The notes: generated from the sequence alone by a model not told the origin. A stretch of 64,000 nucleotides of DNA from Corynebacterium uropygiale (GCF_021568315.1 NZ_JAKGSI010000005.1:124001-188000), one strand, 5' to 3'; positions 24,993 to 34,290 are shown, counted from the first letter of the stretch. Numbers and translations: made by a program.

Positions 24993-27842
24993 TTAGGCGG
25001 TCGCTTCGGCGAGGTACTCCACAATGTGTCGGTACTCTGCGCCGGTCGCGCGACTCATGCCAAGCTCACACGTCCTATTACACGAGGCATGAGCCATATC
25101 GCCGTGGGCACTGTGAAGCAGATCTACCTCCCGAGCCTCGGCCTCCGTGGCGGATGCGGTGAGCTCCGGGTGGAGCATTCCGCGGTCTCCGGCGAAGGCA
25201 CAGCAGCCCCAGTTCTTCGGGATGTGGACCTCTCCCTCCGGCCCGACGCATGCGGAGGCGATCTTTTCCATGTCGGTTGTCACACCCATATGGGTGGAGG
25301 AACAAGTGGGGTGCAGCACGATCTGCTTCAGCGGACGGGTGATCTCCAGCTTGTCGAGCACATTCTCCGCAATGAAACTCACGGCGTCCACCACCCGAAT
25401 TCCGCTGTCGCGGAGGATCTTCTCAAAGCCTTCCGTGCAGCTCACGGCGTCGCTGATGACGGGGAGCTCGCCGCCGTCGCTGAGCTCGAGCACCGCTCGA
25501 CGCACCTTCTCCGCCATGACCTCGTGCCCGGCGGCGAAGCCCTTCGATGACCAGGGCGTTCCGCAGCACAGGCCTTCGATGTCCTCCGGCACCCGCACGG
25601 CCATGCCCGCGCGCGTGAGGAGCTCGACGAAGGCATCGCTCACCCCAGCCCCGCTGCTCGCCCCAAACATGGAGTTCACGCAGGCGGGGAGGTACACACC
25701 CACGATGGGAGCCAGCGGCGCGCCGACGTCCCCAGCCCAGCGCCGCCGCTCGCGGCCGCCCTTGGGCATCCCCTCGGCGTAGCGGGGGACAACATCCGAG
25801 CCCGCCAGGGAGCGCGCGACGTCCGTGACGCGGGTGATGAGCTCGGTGGGGAGCGTCGCGGCGGAGGTGAGAGCCATCGCGCCGGTGCGGCTGGCCACGC
25901 CCCAGTTGTGCGCCGCGGAGACCCAGGCGCGCGACTTGATGGGGGCGTTCTCATGGCGGTCGCGCCGCAGGCGCCGGACAAGGTCGCCCGTGTTGATGCC
26001 GACGGGGCAGGCTGTCACGCACATGCCGTCGACGGCGCACGTGTCGATGCCGTCGTATGTATAGGAGGAGGCGAGTTCGCGGGCGGTCTCGTGATCGCCG
26101 GCGGCTTCGGCGCGAGCCTGGGCCCTGCGCACCACGATGCGCTGGCGCGGGGTGAGTGTGAGGTTGCGGCTGGGGCAGACGGGCTCGCAGTAGCCGCATT
26201 CGACGCAGCGGTTGGTTTCCTCATCCACGGGTTCGATGAGCTTGATGTTGCTCATGTGGGCGCCGGGCGTTTCTTCGAGGATGACCCCGGGGTTGAGCAT
26301 CCAGGTGGGGTCGCAGGCGCTCTTGAGCTGCACCATGACGTCGTAGAGCTCGTCGCCGTACTGGCGCCGCACGTAGGGGGCCATGGCGCGCCCGGTGCCG
26401 TGCTCGGCTTTGAGGTTGCCGTGGGCGGCGAGGATGATGTCCACCATCTGGTCGTTGAAGGAGTCGTAGCGCCCGAGGGCCTCGCTTCCCTCGAAGCGAT
26501 CGGTGAGCATGAAGTGGATGTTTCCGTCCTTCGCGTGTCCGAAGATGACGGAGTCCTGGTACCCATAGCGATCAAAGAGCCCCTGGAGGCTCTCGCAGGC
26601 GGGCGCGAGGGACTCGACGGGCACCACGACGTCCTCGAGGAGGGCGGTCGTGCCGGCGGGCCGCGCCTCGGCGACGGACGCGTAGAGCCCCTTGCGGAAG
26701 TGCCAGGCCCGGGCGCGGGCGGCGGCGTCGGTGGAGAGCGTGGCGGGGGAGAAGAGCGGAAGGTCGGTGAGGAGCGCGTCGCCGTCTGTCATGGTGCGGC
26801 GCAGTTCGTCCTCGTGATCCGCGTAGTACTCGATGAGGAGCGCCGCGTGGGACTTCACCTCAAAGCCGGTGATGGCGGCCGGCACGTTGCCGAGCTCCTG
26901 GCCCACGGTGATGGAGGTGGAGTCCATGAGCTCGAGCGTGGCGGCTCCTGACTGGACAAGACTCGGCAGGGCGCGCGTTGCGGCGTCGAGGTCGGAGAAC
27001 ACGGCCACGGTCGTCGCGGTGAGTGGGGAGATGGGCACGGTGCGGAAGACGGCTTCCGCGACAAAGCCAAGCGTCCCCTCGGAGCCGATGATGAGGTGCT
27101 CGAGGAGCTTCGCCGGCTTATCGAAGTCGAGGAAGGAGTTGAGCCCGTAGCCCATCGTGTTCTTGAGGGAGAAGTGCCGCTCAATGATGGCGACGGACTC
27201 CTCGTTGCCGCGCACCCGCCGCTGCAGGCGCGTGAGCGTGTCCACCAGCTCGGGCTCCTGCGCCGCGAGATCCCGGTCCGCGGTGGGGGAGCCCGTGTCG
27301 ATCACGGTGCCGCTCGGGAGCACCAGCACCATGGACTCGAGAGTGCGGTAGGTGTTGAGCTCCGTTCCGCAGGCCATCCCGGAGGAGTTGTTCGCGATGA
27401 CGCCCCCGATCGTGCAGGCGGACTCACTGGCCGGGTCCGGGCCCAGCTTCCGCCGGTACGGCGCCAGCGCGGCGTTGACCTGGCGGACGGTGGCGCCGGG
27501 CTGGACGCGGACGCGCTCCCCGTCGTCGAGAACCTCCACGCGACGGAAGTTCTTGCGCACGTCGATCATGAGCCCGGAGCCCGAGGCTTGACCAGACAAG
27601 CTCGTCCCGCCGGAGCGGAGTGTGACGGGAATGTCCTGGTCGCGGGCGGTACGCAGGAGGCGGCCCACCTCCTGGGCGTCCCGGGCGATCACCACAGCAT
27701 CCGGGGTGTTGAGGTAGTGGGAGGCGTCGGAGGCGTAGGCCACGCGGTCGATGAGTCGGGTGCGCAGGCGGGTGGGGTCCTCGACGGTGGCGGCGATCTG
27801 CTCGAGCGAATCGCGGTGGAGGGTTGGTGTGGGCGTCGTCAT
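24993..27842 (-). CDS. FAD and Fe-S D-lactate-type dehydrogenase (Dld-II / YdiJ-like)
   Basis: This 949-residue protein fuses a flavin oxidase and an iron-sulfur electron-transfer part, like GlcD-GlcF in one chain. The N-terminal half has the FAD domain (VTLRSGGTSLSGQASG, CTIGGVIANNSSGM) and the HAKDGNIHFML and KAEHGTGRAMAP motifs. Near residues 545 and 600 are the two ferredoxin-like clusters CVECGYCEPVC and CAVDGMCVTAC. The C-terminal part has two CCG-type domains (LPACVNSMFG, GLCCGTPW). It probably oxidises D-lactate or a related 2-hydroxy acid and feeds the quinone pool. The ATG at 27842 is preceded by an AACAAT -10-like element. The gene is monocistronic and divergent from nadD. Confidence 0.9.
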   Translation of the reverse strand: MTTPTPTLHRDSLEQIAATVEDPTRLRTRLIDRVAYASDASHYLNTPDAVVIARDAQEVGRLLRTARDQDIPVTLRSGGTSLSGQASGSGLMIDVRKNFRRVEVLDDGERVRVQPGATVRQVNAALAPYRRKLGPDPASESACTIGGVIANNSSGMACGTELNTYRTLESMVLVLPSGTVIDTGSPTADRDLAAQEPELVDTLTRLQRRVRGNEESVAIIERHFSLKNTMGYGLNSFLDFDKPAKLLEHLIIGSEGTLGFVAEAVFRTVPISPLTATTVAVFSDLDAATRALPSLVQSGAATLELMDSTSITVGQELGNVPAAITGFEVKSHAALLIEYYADHEDELRRTMTDGDALLTDLPLFSPATLSTDAAARARAWHFRKGLYASVAEARPAGTTALLEDVVVPVESLAPACESLQGLFDRYGYQDSVIFGHAKDGNIHFMLTDRFEGSEALGRYDSFNDQMVDIILAAHGNLKAEHGTGRAMAPYVRRQYGDELYDVMVQLKSACDPTWMLNPGVILEETPGAHMSNIKLIEPVDEETNRCVECGYCEPVCPSRNLTLTPRQRIVVRRAQARAEAAGDHETARELASSYTYDGIDTCAVDGMCVTACPVGINTGDLVRRLRRDRHENAPIKSRAWVSAAHNWGVASRTGAMALTSAATLPTELITRVTDVARSLAGSDVVPRYAEGMPKGGRERRRWAGDVGAPLAPIVGVYLPACVNSMFGASSGAGVSDAFVELLTRAGMAVRVPEDIEGLCCGTPWSSKGFAAGHEVMAEKVRRAVLELSDGGELPVISDAVSCTEGFEKILRDSGIRVVDAVSFIAENVLDKLEITRPLKQIVLHPTCSSTHMGVTTDMEKIASACVGPEGEVHIPKNWGCCAFAGDRGMLHPELTASATEAEAREVDLLHSAHGDMAHASCNRTCELGMSRATGAEYRHIVEYLAEATA

Positions 27843-28026
27843 ACCTCTATTGTTCGGCAGTTCCGCGCAACAAACAAGGAAGGTGAGCTTTAGATTGCAG
27901 TCCCGCATGAGCGCGCGGACCTGCGCGAAAGCGGTACGAGGGGCTCGACGCCCACCCCGTTCCGCACGCCACGGCCACGGGACCTCGCCAGCCGCTCCCC
28001 ACGGCGGGGTCGCCCACACCCCCGCG

Positions 28027-28032
28027 TACACT
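28027..28032 (+). promoter_or_regulatory. -10 element of nadD (leaderless start)
   Basis: TACACT lies eight bases before the nadD ATG at 28041, with no ribosome site between. Confidence 0.6.
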
Positions 28033-28040
28033 ATGAGCGC

Positions 28041-28673
28041 ATGAGAACGCCGCACGAGGACGCCCCCACCCCCCGCCGCATCGGCGTCATGGGAGGCACC
28101 TTCGACCCCATCCACCACGGCCACCTCGTGGCCGCGAGTGAGGTGGCTGATCGTTTCGACCTCGACGAGGTCGTGTTCGTCCCCACCGGGCAGCCGTGGC
28201 AGAAGGCGGACAGGGAGGTCACCCCCGCGGAGGATCGGTATCTCATGACGGTCATCGCGACGGCGTCGAACCCGCGCTTTTCGGTTTCCCGCGTAGACAT
28301 CGACCGCGGCGGGGAGACCTATACGATTGACACGCTCCACGACATCCAGGCCCTCTACCCGGGCGCGGAGCTCTTCTTCATCACCGGTGCCGACGCGCTG
28401 CGCAGTATCGTCACCTGGCGGGACTGGGAGGACATGTTCGCTCTCGCGCGCTTCGTTGGGGTGACCCGGCCGGGCTACGAGCTCCACAAGGACATCATCC
28501 CGGAGGTGCACCGCGAGCGGGTGCTGCTCGTCGACATCCCGGCGATGGCGATCTCCTCGACGGATTGCCGCGCGCGGGCCGCGCAGGGGCGCCCCGTGTG
28601 GTACCTCGTCCCCGATGGGGTGGTCCAATATATCGCCAAACGGCGGCTCTATCGGGGACAGACGGTATCGTAG
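28041..28673 (+). CDS. nadD: Nicotinate mononucleotide adenylyltransferase
   Basis: This 210-residue enzyme joins nicotinate mononucleotide and ATP to form deamido-NAD, in NAD synthesis. The nucleotidyltransferase signature [20 protein letters not shown] includes the GGTFDPxHxGH core. [22 protein letters not shown] near the C terminus is the second conserved motif (ISST-x-R). About 12 residues precede the conserved start. The order nadD-rsfS-phosphatase matches Mycobacterium tuberculosis. The start is leaderless by its -10 position. Confidence 0.95.
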   Translation: MRTPHEDAPTPRRIGVMGGTFDPIHHGHLVAASEVADRFDLDEVVFVPTGQPWQKADREVTPAEDRYLMTVIATASNPRFSVSRVDIDRGGETYTIDTLHDIQALYPGAELFFITGADALRSIVTWRDWEDMFALARFVGVTRPGYELHKDIIPEVHRERVLLVDIPAMAISSTDCRARAAQGRPVWYLVPDGVVQYIAKRRLYRGQTVS

Positions 28674-28719
28674 GGTTCTAACGTACGTCAGTAAGCACTA
28701 TTTACGAGTAAGGAATCGA

Positions 28720-29187
28720 GTGACTGCATCCCAGGATTCTATCCGCCTCGCGGGCATTGCCGCGCGCGCGGCGGATGAGAAGAACGCTGGAAATATCGCC
28801 GCGATCGATGTGTCCGATGTCATGGCCATCAGCGACGTGTTTGTCATCTGCTCCGCGGACAACGAGCGCCAGGTCCGTTCCATTGTCGACGAGGTCGAGG
28901 ACGCCCTCACCGCCGAAGGGAAGGAACCGCTGCGCCGGGAGGGCAACCGGGAGAACCGCTGGGTCCTGCTGGACTACGGCGGACTCGTGGTCCACGTCCA
29001 GCGCGACAAGGAGCGCGACTTTTATGGCCTGGACCGGCTCTACCGGGACTGCCCCCTCGTCGAGATCGAGGGCCTGCCGGAGCCGGAGCGCCCCGGGCAG
29101 TGGGGGGATGAGATTGATCCGCGCGTCGCGGAGTCCGTGGAGGACCTGCCCCTCATCGCCGAGGAACCGGACGCCGGGGAACTGTAG
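28720..29187 (+). CDS. rsfS: Ribosome silencing factor RsfS
   Basis: This 155-residue protein binds L14 on the 50S subunit and prevents joining of the subunits when nutrients are low. The core has VMAISDVFVICSADNERQVRSIVDEVED and a block containing NRWVLLDYGGLVVHVQ, typical of the family. A long acidic C-terminal tail is common in actinobacteria. The GTG start follows TAAGGAATC, an acceptable ribosome site. A longer open frame extends upstream into nadD but lacks conserved residues. The histidine phosphatase gene starts 14 bases after the stop. Confidence 0.93.
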   Translation: MTASQDSIRLAGIAARAADEKNAGNIAAIDVSDVMAISDVFVICSADNERQVRSIVDEVEDALTAEGKEPLRREGNRENRWVLLDYGGLVVHVQRDKERDFYGLDRLYRDCPLVEIEGLPEPERPGQWGDEIDPRVAESVEDLPLIAEEPDAGEL

Positions 29188-29201
29188 ATAGGGAAGGGTC
29201 G

Positions 29202-29906
29202 ATGACGCGCCGTCTCATTCTGCTCCGCCACGGGCAGACCACCTATAACGCCACGGGCCGCATGCAGGGCCAGCTGGACACCGAGCTCTCGGAGGAGGGG
29301 CGGCGCCAGGCGCGCCGGGCGGCGGAGTTTTTCGTCCGGATGAAGGACTCGCCCGAGCTGCGGATCTCTCGGATCCTCGCCTCGGATCTCACGCGCGCCC
29401 GCACCACCGCGGAGATCATCGCCGCCCAGCTGGGGCTTCCCGTCGCAACCGACGCCCGACTGCGCGAAACCTACCTGGGGGAGTGGCAATCCCGGCGCAC
29501 TGCGGACGTCGACGTCGAGCAGCCCGGCGCCCGCGCGATCTGGCGGCACGACGCCACGTGGGCCCCGCCGGGCGGGGAGTCGCGCGTCGAGGTGGGCCGC
29601 CGGGCCTGCCCGGTTATCGAGGAGCTCATGGAGTCCTATGAGGAGTGGGATGGCAGCGCGGTGCTCGTCGTCGCCCATGGCGGGACGATTTCCGCCCTGA
29701 CCTCCCGCCTTCTCGGCTGGCCGGTGGAGCATTATCCGCTGCTCTCGGGGTTGAGGAACACGTCCTGGTCTCAGCTGGCTGCCCGGCCGGTCTTTGACCC
29801 CCAGAATCCCAACGCCCCCGTGAGCTTCCGGGAGGCGCGCGCCGCAACGGGGGTCATGCCGGAGGCGCAGTGGTACCTCGACGCCTGGAATGCCGGGGTG
29901 ATCTAG
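29202..29906 (+). CDS. gpgP: Histidine phosphatase, likely glucosyl-3-phosphoglycerate phosphatase
   Basis: This 234-residue protein has the phosphoglycerate-mutase-like motif LLRHGQTTYNATGRMQGQLD, with the catalytic histidine in RHG. A second histidine is in VVAHGGTISAL. Gene order (nadD, rsfS, this gene, degV) equals that around Rv2419c of M. tuberculosis, shown to be GpgP, which makes glucosylglycerate for polymethylated polysaccharide or compatible solute synthesis. The symbol rests on that synteny, as no octT-like neighbour is present here. The stop is directly followed by the degV ATG. Confidence 0.8.
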   Translation: MTRRLILLRHGQTTYNATGRMQGQLDTELSEEGRRQARRAAEFFVRMKDSPELRISRILASDLTRARTTAEIIAAQLGLPVATDARLRETYLGEWQSRRTADVDVEQPGARAIWRHDATWAPPGGESRVEVGRRACPVIEELMESYEEWDGSAVLVVAHGGTISALTSRLLGWPVEHYPLLSGLRNTSWSQLAARPVFDPQNPNAPVSFREARAATGVMPEAQWYLDAWNAGVI

Positions 29907-30728
29907 ATGGCGGTCCGTATCGTGGTGGACTCCTCGGCGGGGGTGCCCGCGGACATTGTGAAGGCCCTTGACATCACGGTCGTTGACCTGCATATTCTTC
30001 CTTCCCCCGAGGGGGAGAAAGAGTCTGCCGGCGGTGCGGGAACGGCCGGCCTCAACGCCCTCGAACTCACCGCCTGCTATGCGCGTCAACTCGAGCGCGG
30101 CGGGGACGAGGGCGTCGTGGCCCTCCACCTTCCCCCGGGGCTGAGCTCCACTTTCGAGGCCGCGACGACGGCCGCCGCCCTCTTCGACGGGCTCGTTCGC
30201 GTCATCCCGACGAGTTCCGTGGGCATGGCCACGGGCGCCGCCGCGATGGCCGCCGCCCGCCTCGCCCGCGACGGGGCGAGCCTCGAGGAGTGCGAGGAGA
30301 TCGCCACGAGCACTCTGGCGCGCTCCCACACGTGGGTCTACCTCCACACCCTCGACTCCCTGCGCAGGTCAGGGCGCGTTTCCGCCACCACCGCCGTGCT
30401 CTCCTCCGCGCTGGGGGCCCGCCCCATCATGGCTCTTGACGACGGCCGCCTGGGCGTTGTCGCCAAGACGCGCACCCCCACCAAAGCCTGCGCGAAGCTG
30501 GCGGAGCTCGTCCAGGAGGAGGCCCATGGGGCGCCGGCCTTCGTCGCGATTCAACATGTGGGGGCGCGTGATCGGGCTGAGCGGCTGGAGGAGCTCCTTC
30601 GCTCCGTGATGCCGGAGGGGACGAGCGTGCTCGTCGTCGACATGCCGGAGGCTCTCGCCGTCCACTGCGGGCAGGGTGCCATGGGTGTGTCCATGGTCGC
30701 CGGGGAGTTATCCCCAGGATCTCGGTGA
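29907..30728 (+). CDS. DegV family fatty-acid-binding protein
   Basis: This 273-residue protein resembles FakB/DegV proteins, which bind fatty acids so that a FakA kinase can phosphorylate them. It starts VRIVVDSSAGVPADIV, then LPPGLSSTFEAAT and IPTSSVGMATGAA. No FakA-like gene is in the window. Its ATG directly abuts the stop of the preceding phosphatase gene, so translation is probably coupled. The degV position before comEA is conserved in mycobacteria (Rv2417c). The stop is followed by a hairpin and a DnaA-box-like motif. Confidence 0.88.
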   Translation: MAVRIVVDSSAGVPADIVKALDITVVDLHILPSPEGEKESAGGAGTAGLNALELTACYARQLERGGDEGVVALHLPPGLSSTFEAATTAAALFDGLVRVIPTSSVGMATGAAAMAAARLARDGASLEECEEIATSTLARSHTWVYLHTLDSLRRSGRVSATTAVLSSALGARPIMALDDGRLGVVAKTRTPTKACAKLAELVQEEAHGAPAFVAIQHVGARDRAERLEELLRSVMPEGTSVLVVDMPEALAVHCGQGAMGVSMVAGELSPGSR

Positions 30729-30764
30729 CGCGTCACTAAAAACCGGGGTTATCCACAACCCCGC
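30708..30764. promoter_or_regulatory. Two DnaA-box-like motifs and a hairpin before comEA
   Basis: TTATCCACA (30749-30757) is a perfect DnaA-box consensus. A second motif TTATCCCCA starts at 30708 with one mismatch. The perfect box lies inside a hairpin, with CGGGGTT pairing with AACCCCG around it. They straddle the degV stop and lie upstream of the comEA promoter. Confidence 0.5.
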
Positions 30765-30811
30765 GCAGCGGCCCTGTCAGAATAGAGCGGCTCTTCCTAC
30801 AGTGAGCGCCT

Positions 30812-31636
30812 ATGAAGCGCAGTACGAGCCCGCGGGTGAAAGACCGCCTCGCCGACCTCCTCCGGCCCACCGGCGAGGAGGAGCTCATGGCCGTCAGCTA
30901 CCCGACGCCGCGGTGGCGAGTGAGCATCCCGCAGGCCATCGGGGGTCTGTGCGCCCTCTTGCTCCTCGTACTCGCCCTGCTGGGCGCGCTGCTGTGGCGC
31001 GGCGGGCAGGACACCCAGAGCTCAGAGCTCGCCTCCTCCGCGCTCTCGGAACTGCCGGCGGTGCTGGCATCGGAGAGCCTCGGTGCGAGCGCGAGGAGCA
31101 GCGCGCAGGCTACCCCGGGGAGCTCCGATGCCCAGGAAGAGGGGTCGGAGCTGGTGGTGAGCGTGGTTGGGGCGGTGGAGCACCCGGGGATCGTGACGCT
31201 CGCCCCCGGGGCGCGGGTGGATGATGCCCTCCGGCACGCCGCCCCCTACCCGGATGCCCAGGTTCATGCCCTTAACCTGGCCCAGAAGCTCAGCGACGGT
31301 GAGCAGCTCTACGTCCCCGCCGCGGGGGAGGAGCTCCCACCGGCGGGTGCGGGTGGCCCCTCCGCGGCGGGCGCGCCGGGTGCGGGGGCAGGGGGAGCGG
31401 GTTCAGCGTCCGGCAGCGCCAGTGGGGGCGCGGCAGCGGGATCAGGGATGGTGGCGCTCAACTCGGCCTCGGCGGCCGATCTTGTTGCCCTCCCCGGGGT
31501 GGGGCAGAAAACCGCGGAGGCGATCATCGCGCACCGGGACTCCCTAGGCGGTTTTCAGAGCGTGGAGCAGCTCATGGACGTCAAGGGCATCGGCCCGGCG
31601 AAGTTCGCCGCGATCAAGGATCATGTGAGGCTCTAG
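30812..31636 (+). CDS. comEA: ComEA-like DNA-binding protein
   Basis: This 274-residue protein has a short cytoplasmic N terminus, one membrane helix at about 41-62 (LCALLLLVLALLGALLW), an SLBB-type domain (VVSVVGAVEHPGIVTLAPG), a glycine/alanine/serine-rich linker, and two helix-hairpin-helix motifs at the C terminus (LVALPGVGQKTAEAIIAHR and VKGIGPAKFAAI). In Gram-positive competence ComEA binds DNA outside the cell and passes it to ComEC. TACAGT (30798-30803) eight bases before the ATG suggests a leaderless mRNA. comEC follows almost directly. Confidence 0.9.
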   Translation: MKRSTSPRVKDRLADLLRPTGEEELMAVSYPTPRWRVSIPQAIGGLCALLLLVLALLGALLWRGGQDTQSSELASSALSELPAVLASESLGASARSSAQATPGSSDAQEEGSELVVSVVGAVEHPGIVTLAPGARVDDALRHAAPYPDAQVHALNLAQKLSDGEQLYVPAAGEELPPAGAGGPSAAGAPGAGAGGAGSASGSASGGAAAGSGMVALNSASAADLVALPGVGQKTAEAIIAHRDSLGGFQSVEQLMDVKGIGPAKFAAIKDHVRL

Positions 31637-31637
31637 G

Positions 31638-33302
31638 ATGTCCGAGCTCCGACTCCTTCCCGCAGCCCTTCTCACCTGGGCCGTCATGCTCGCGCTCCTC
31701 TGCGGAGGCCACTGGGGAGTGGCCGTGGGGATCCTCTGTGCGGCGCTGGGGATCGCTCTTGCCTGCCGCGCGCCCGGGCAGGCGATCCTCCTGGGCGGCT
31801 GCGGTGTGGCGGCGGCCGTCATCGTGGGCGTCCAGCTCCACGCGGCCCAGGCCTTTCACTTTGGCTCTCAACTCAGCGCAACGGTCGCGAGCAGCCCCCG
31901 GCCCATGGAGACGGGAGGCTGGTTCCTCGAGGTCAGCGTTCCGGGCTATCCCTCCCGCGTGCCGCTCATGTGCGCGGCGACGCAGCTGCCGACCGGCATG
32001 GTCCCGGGCGCCGGGGTGAGCGCCAGGGTGACAGTCGGGGAGAGCTCGCGCCCCGGTCTGGGCGAGGTCCTTCTCCACGCGGTGACCTGCGATGTCTCTC
32101 AGCCCGCCCAGGGGAGCGCGGCCTGGGCCGCCCATGCCCGGGAGACCTTCCGCGATGCCGTCTCCGCGCGGGTGGAGCCCGACGCCGCGGCGCTCCTTCC
32201 GGGGATGGTCGTGGGTGATACCTCCCTCCAGGACCAGGTCACCCGGCAGCTCTACATCGATACCGGGCTCTCCCACCTCAGCGCCGTGAGTGGATCGAAC
32301 GTCGCCATCGTCACCACCGCGATGGTGCTGCTCGCGCGGGCGGCGGCGCGCGGCCCGGTGGGCCAGTCGCTCGCCGCGGCGCTCGGGCTCCTCGGCTTCG
32401 TGGCGCTGGTCGGGACAGAGCCGAGCGTCATTCGCGCGGCCGTCATGGGGCTGGTGGGGCTCATCGCGGTCATTCGCTCCGCGCGCATGGAGCCCCTCCA
32501 CAGCGTCTGCCTCGCGGTCATCGCTCTTCTCCTCTGGGACCCCGATCTGGCCGTCTCCCCGGCCTTCGCACTGTCCGTCTCCGCGACGGTGGGCATCGTC
32601 GCGCTCAGCCCCCTCATTCTGCGCCACCTCGTCTGGCTTCGGGCCCCACATATTCTGCTGAGCGCGCTGGCGGTGGCGATCGCCGCGGACGTCGTCACCA
32701 TGCCCATCATCGCCCTGGTCACCGGGAGGGTCTCGCTCGTCGCTGTCCTCGCGAACATCCTTGCCGCACCGATGGTCACCCCCATCACCGTGCTCGGCCT
32801 CATCGCCGCGCTGCTTGCCCAGTGTGGGATGGGGCTGGAACGCCCACTTCTCTGGCTCCTCGAGCCCGCCGCCCAGTGGATCCACGGCGTGGCCGCCTGG
32901 TGCCAGGGGGTTCCTCACTCCACCATCGAGGTTCCCGACGGCCTCCTCGGCGCGAGCATCGTGATGGTGGCCTATGGCTGGCTGCTGTGGGCGCTCGCCG
33001 CCGGCTACCGGAAGAGCGTGGCGGGAGTGCTGCTGCTTGGGGGCGCGTGGGTCTTCTTCCCGCGCCCGGGGCCGGAGCCCGTGGACCTCGCTGCGCTGCG
33101 GGTGGTCGTCGTCGAGAATGATGAGCAGGTGGGCAGTGTCGCGGCGGGAACGCAGGTCATCGTGGTGAGGTCCGGGGAGGGGAGGCGCTCGGCGCGGCCC
33201 ACGGTCACCTCGGATGGCGTGCCGGTGCTCTATCCCGCCCGGGATGGGCCGGTCACCCTCTACGCGGACGGGACCCAACACGCCGCCGATGGTCGCTTCT
33301 AG
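31638..33302 (+). CDS. comEC: ComEC/Rec2 family DNA uptake channel protein
   Basis: This 554-residue polytopic membrane protein contains the competence domain, with LSHLSAVSGSNVAIV and about ten membrane helices. Outer parts near residues 85-190 would hold the OB-fold. It is much shorter than Bacillus ComEC (about 775), because the C-terminal metallo-beta-lactamase domain is missing; the tail ends in a short strand-rich segment. This short form is common in corynebacteria as far as I recall. It starts one base after the comEA stop. DNA uptake by the pair in this organism is not shown. Confidence 0.88.
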   Translation: MSELRLLPAALLTWAVMLALLCGGHWGVAVGILCAALGIALACRAPGQAILLGGCGVAAAVIVGVQLHAAQAFHFGSQLSATVASSPRPMETGGWFLEVSVPGYPSRVPLMCAATQLPTGMVPGAGVSARVTVGESSRPGLGEVLLHAVTCDVSQPAQGSAAWAAHARETFRDAVSARVEPDAAALLPGMVVGDTSLQDQVTRQLYIDTGLSHLSAVSGSNVAIVTTAMVLLARAAARGPVGQSLAAALGLLGFVALVGTEPSVIRAAVMGLVGLIAVIRSARMEPLHSVCLAVIALLLWDPDLAVSPAFALSVSATVGIVALSPLILRHLVWLRAPHILLSALAVAIAADVVTMPIIALVTGRVSLVAVLANILAAPMVTPITVLGLIAALLAQCGMGLERPLLWLLEPAAQWIHGVAAWCQGVPHSTIEVPDGLLGASIVMVAYGWLLWALAAGYRKSVAGVLLLGGAWVFFPRPGPEPVDLAALRVVVVENDEQVGSVAAGTQVIVVRSGEGRRSARPTVTSDGVPVLYPARDGPVTLYADGTQHAADGRF

Positions 33303-33321
33303 CTGTGGCACGATGGTGGCT

Positions 33322-34290
33322 ATGAGTTCTCGACCCGCGCCGCTCCACCTCATCCTCGGGGAGGAGGAGTTCCTCGCCGAACGCGTCCGTCACGAGATCA
33401 TCGAGGACATTCGCCGCACGAGCCCCGAGGGGGACTCGATCCCCATCACGAGCATGCGGGCGGGGGACATCACGGTGCCTGACCTCATTGATGCGCTAAG
33501 CCCCTCGCTCTTTGGCGAGGACCGCGTCGTCATCATCACCGAGGCCCAGAGCGCCGGCAAGGAACCCGCGGAGCTGCTGCTTAACGCCGCCGTGGACGTG
33601 GCCCCCGGGATCTGGCTCATCGTCATGCACTCGGGGAAGGGGCGCGCGCAGGCGCTGGCGACGAAGCTCAAGAAGATCGCCGAGGTCCACGAGGCCCCCA
33701 CCATCAAGAAGCACGAGCTCATGGGGTGGGTCACCCAGGAGTTTCGACGCCACGGGGTGCGCGTGAGCCCGGACATCAGCCGCGCGGTGGCCGAGGGGGT
33801 GGGCTCGGATCTCCGCGAGCTTGCCAGCGCCGTCAGCCAGCTCGTGGCGGACACGAACGGCCAGGTCACGGCGGATAAGGTGCACGAGTACTACGCCGGT
33901 GTCGCGGAGGTGAGCGGCTTCGACATCGCCGATGCCGCCTGCGCCGGTGAGACCTCCCGCGCCGTGGCCTCGACGCGCCGGGCCCTGCAGCTGGGAACCT
34001 CCCCGGTGGCGCTGGCCGCGGCGTTGAGCGCCAAGGTGGGGGCCCTCGCCCGCGTGTACTCCACCCGCGGGGGACGGAACACGGCCCAGGCGCTCGCCCG
34101 GGAGCTCGGCATGCCGCCGTTCGTCGTTGACAAAACCCTCAAGGCCGCCCGCCGCTGGAATGGCGATTCCATCAGTAGGGCCGTCATCCTGGTGGCGGAC
34201 CTCGAGGCCGACGTCAAGGGGCAGGGCGGTGACCCGGACTTTGCTATCGAGGATGCGGTGCGCAGGATCTCGCTCATGGCCTCCCGCTAG
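33322..34290 (+). CDS. holA: DNA polymerase III delta subunit
   Basis: This 322-residue protein opens the beta sliding clamp as part of the clamp loader. It begins MSSRPAPLHLILGEEEFLAERV, the typical start with the GEExFL motif. Later motifs include LRELASAVSQLVAD and TRRALQLGTSPVALAAALSAKV. The exact start is uncertain: I chose the ATG 20 bases after comEC, but a second ATG lies nine bases upstream. The order comEA-comEC-holA-rpsT is widely conserved in actinobacteria. Confidence 0.93.
   Translation: MSSRPAPLHLILGEEEFLAERVRHEIIEDIRRTSPEGDSIPITSMRAGDITVPDLIDALSPSLFGEDRVVIITEAQSAGKEPAELLLNAAVDVAPGIWLIVMHSGKGRAQALATKLKKIAEVHEAPTIKKHELMGWVTQEFRRHGVRVSPDISRAVAEGVGSDLRELASAVSQLVADTNGQVTADKVHEYYAGVAEVSGFDIADAACAGETSRAVASTRRALQLGTSPVALAAALSAKVGALARVYSTRGGRNTAQALARELGMPPFVVDKTLKAARRWNGDSISRAVILVADLEADVKGQGGDPDFAIEDAVRRISLMASR

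Noticed and set aside
28615..28719. Longer N terminus for RsfS starting inside nadD
   Set aside because: The added 35 residues are arginine-rich and unconserved, and the GTG at 28720 has a ribosome site.
30708..30764. Chromosome replication origin
   Set aside because: Only two DnaA-box-like motifs are present, there is no AT-rich unwinding region, and dnaA/dnaN are absent.
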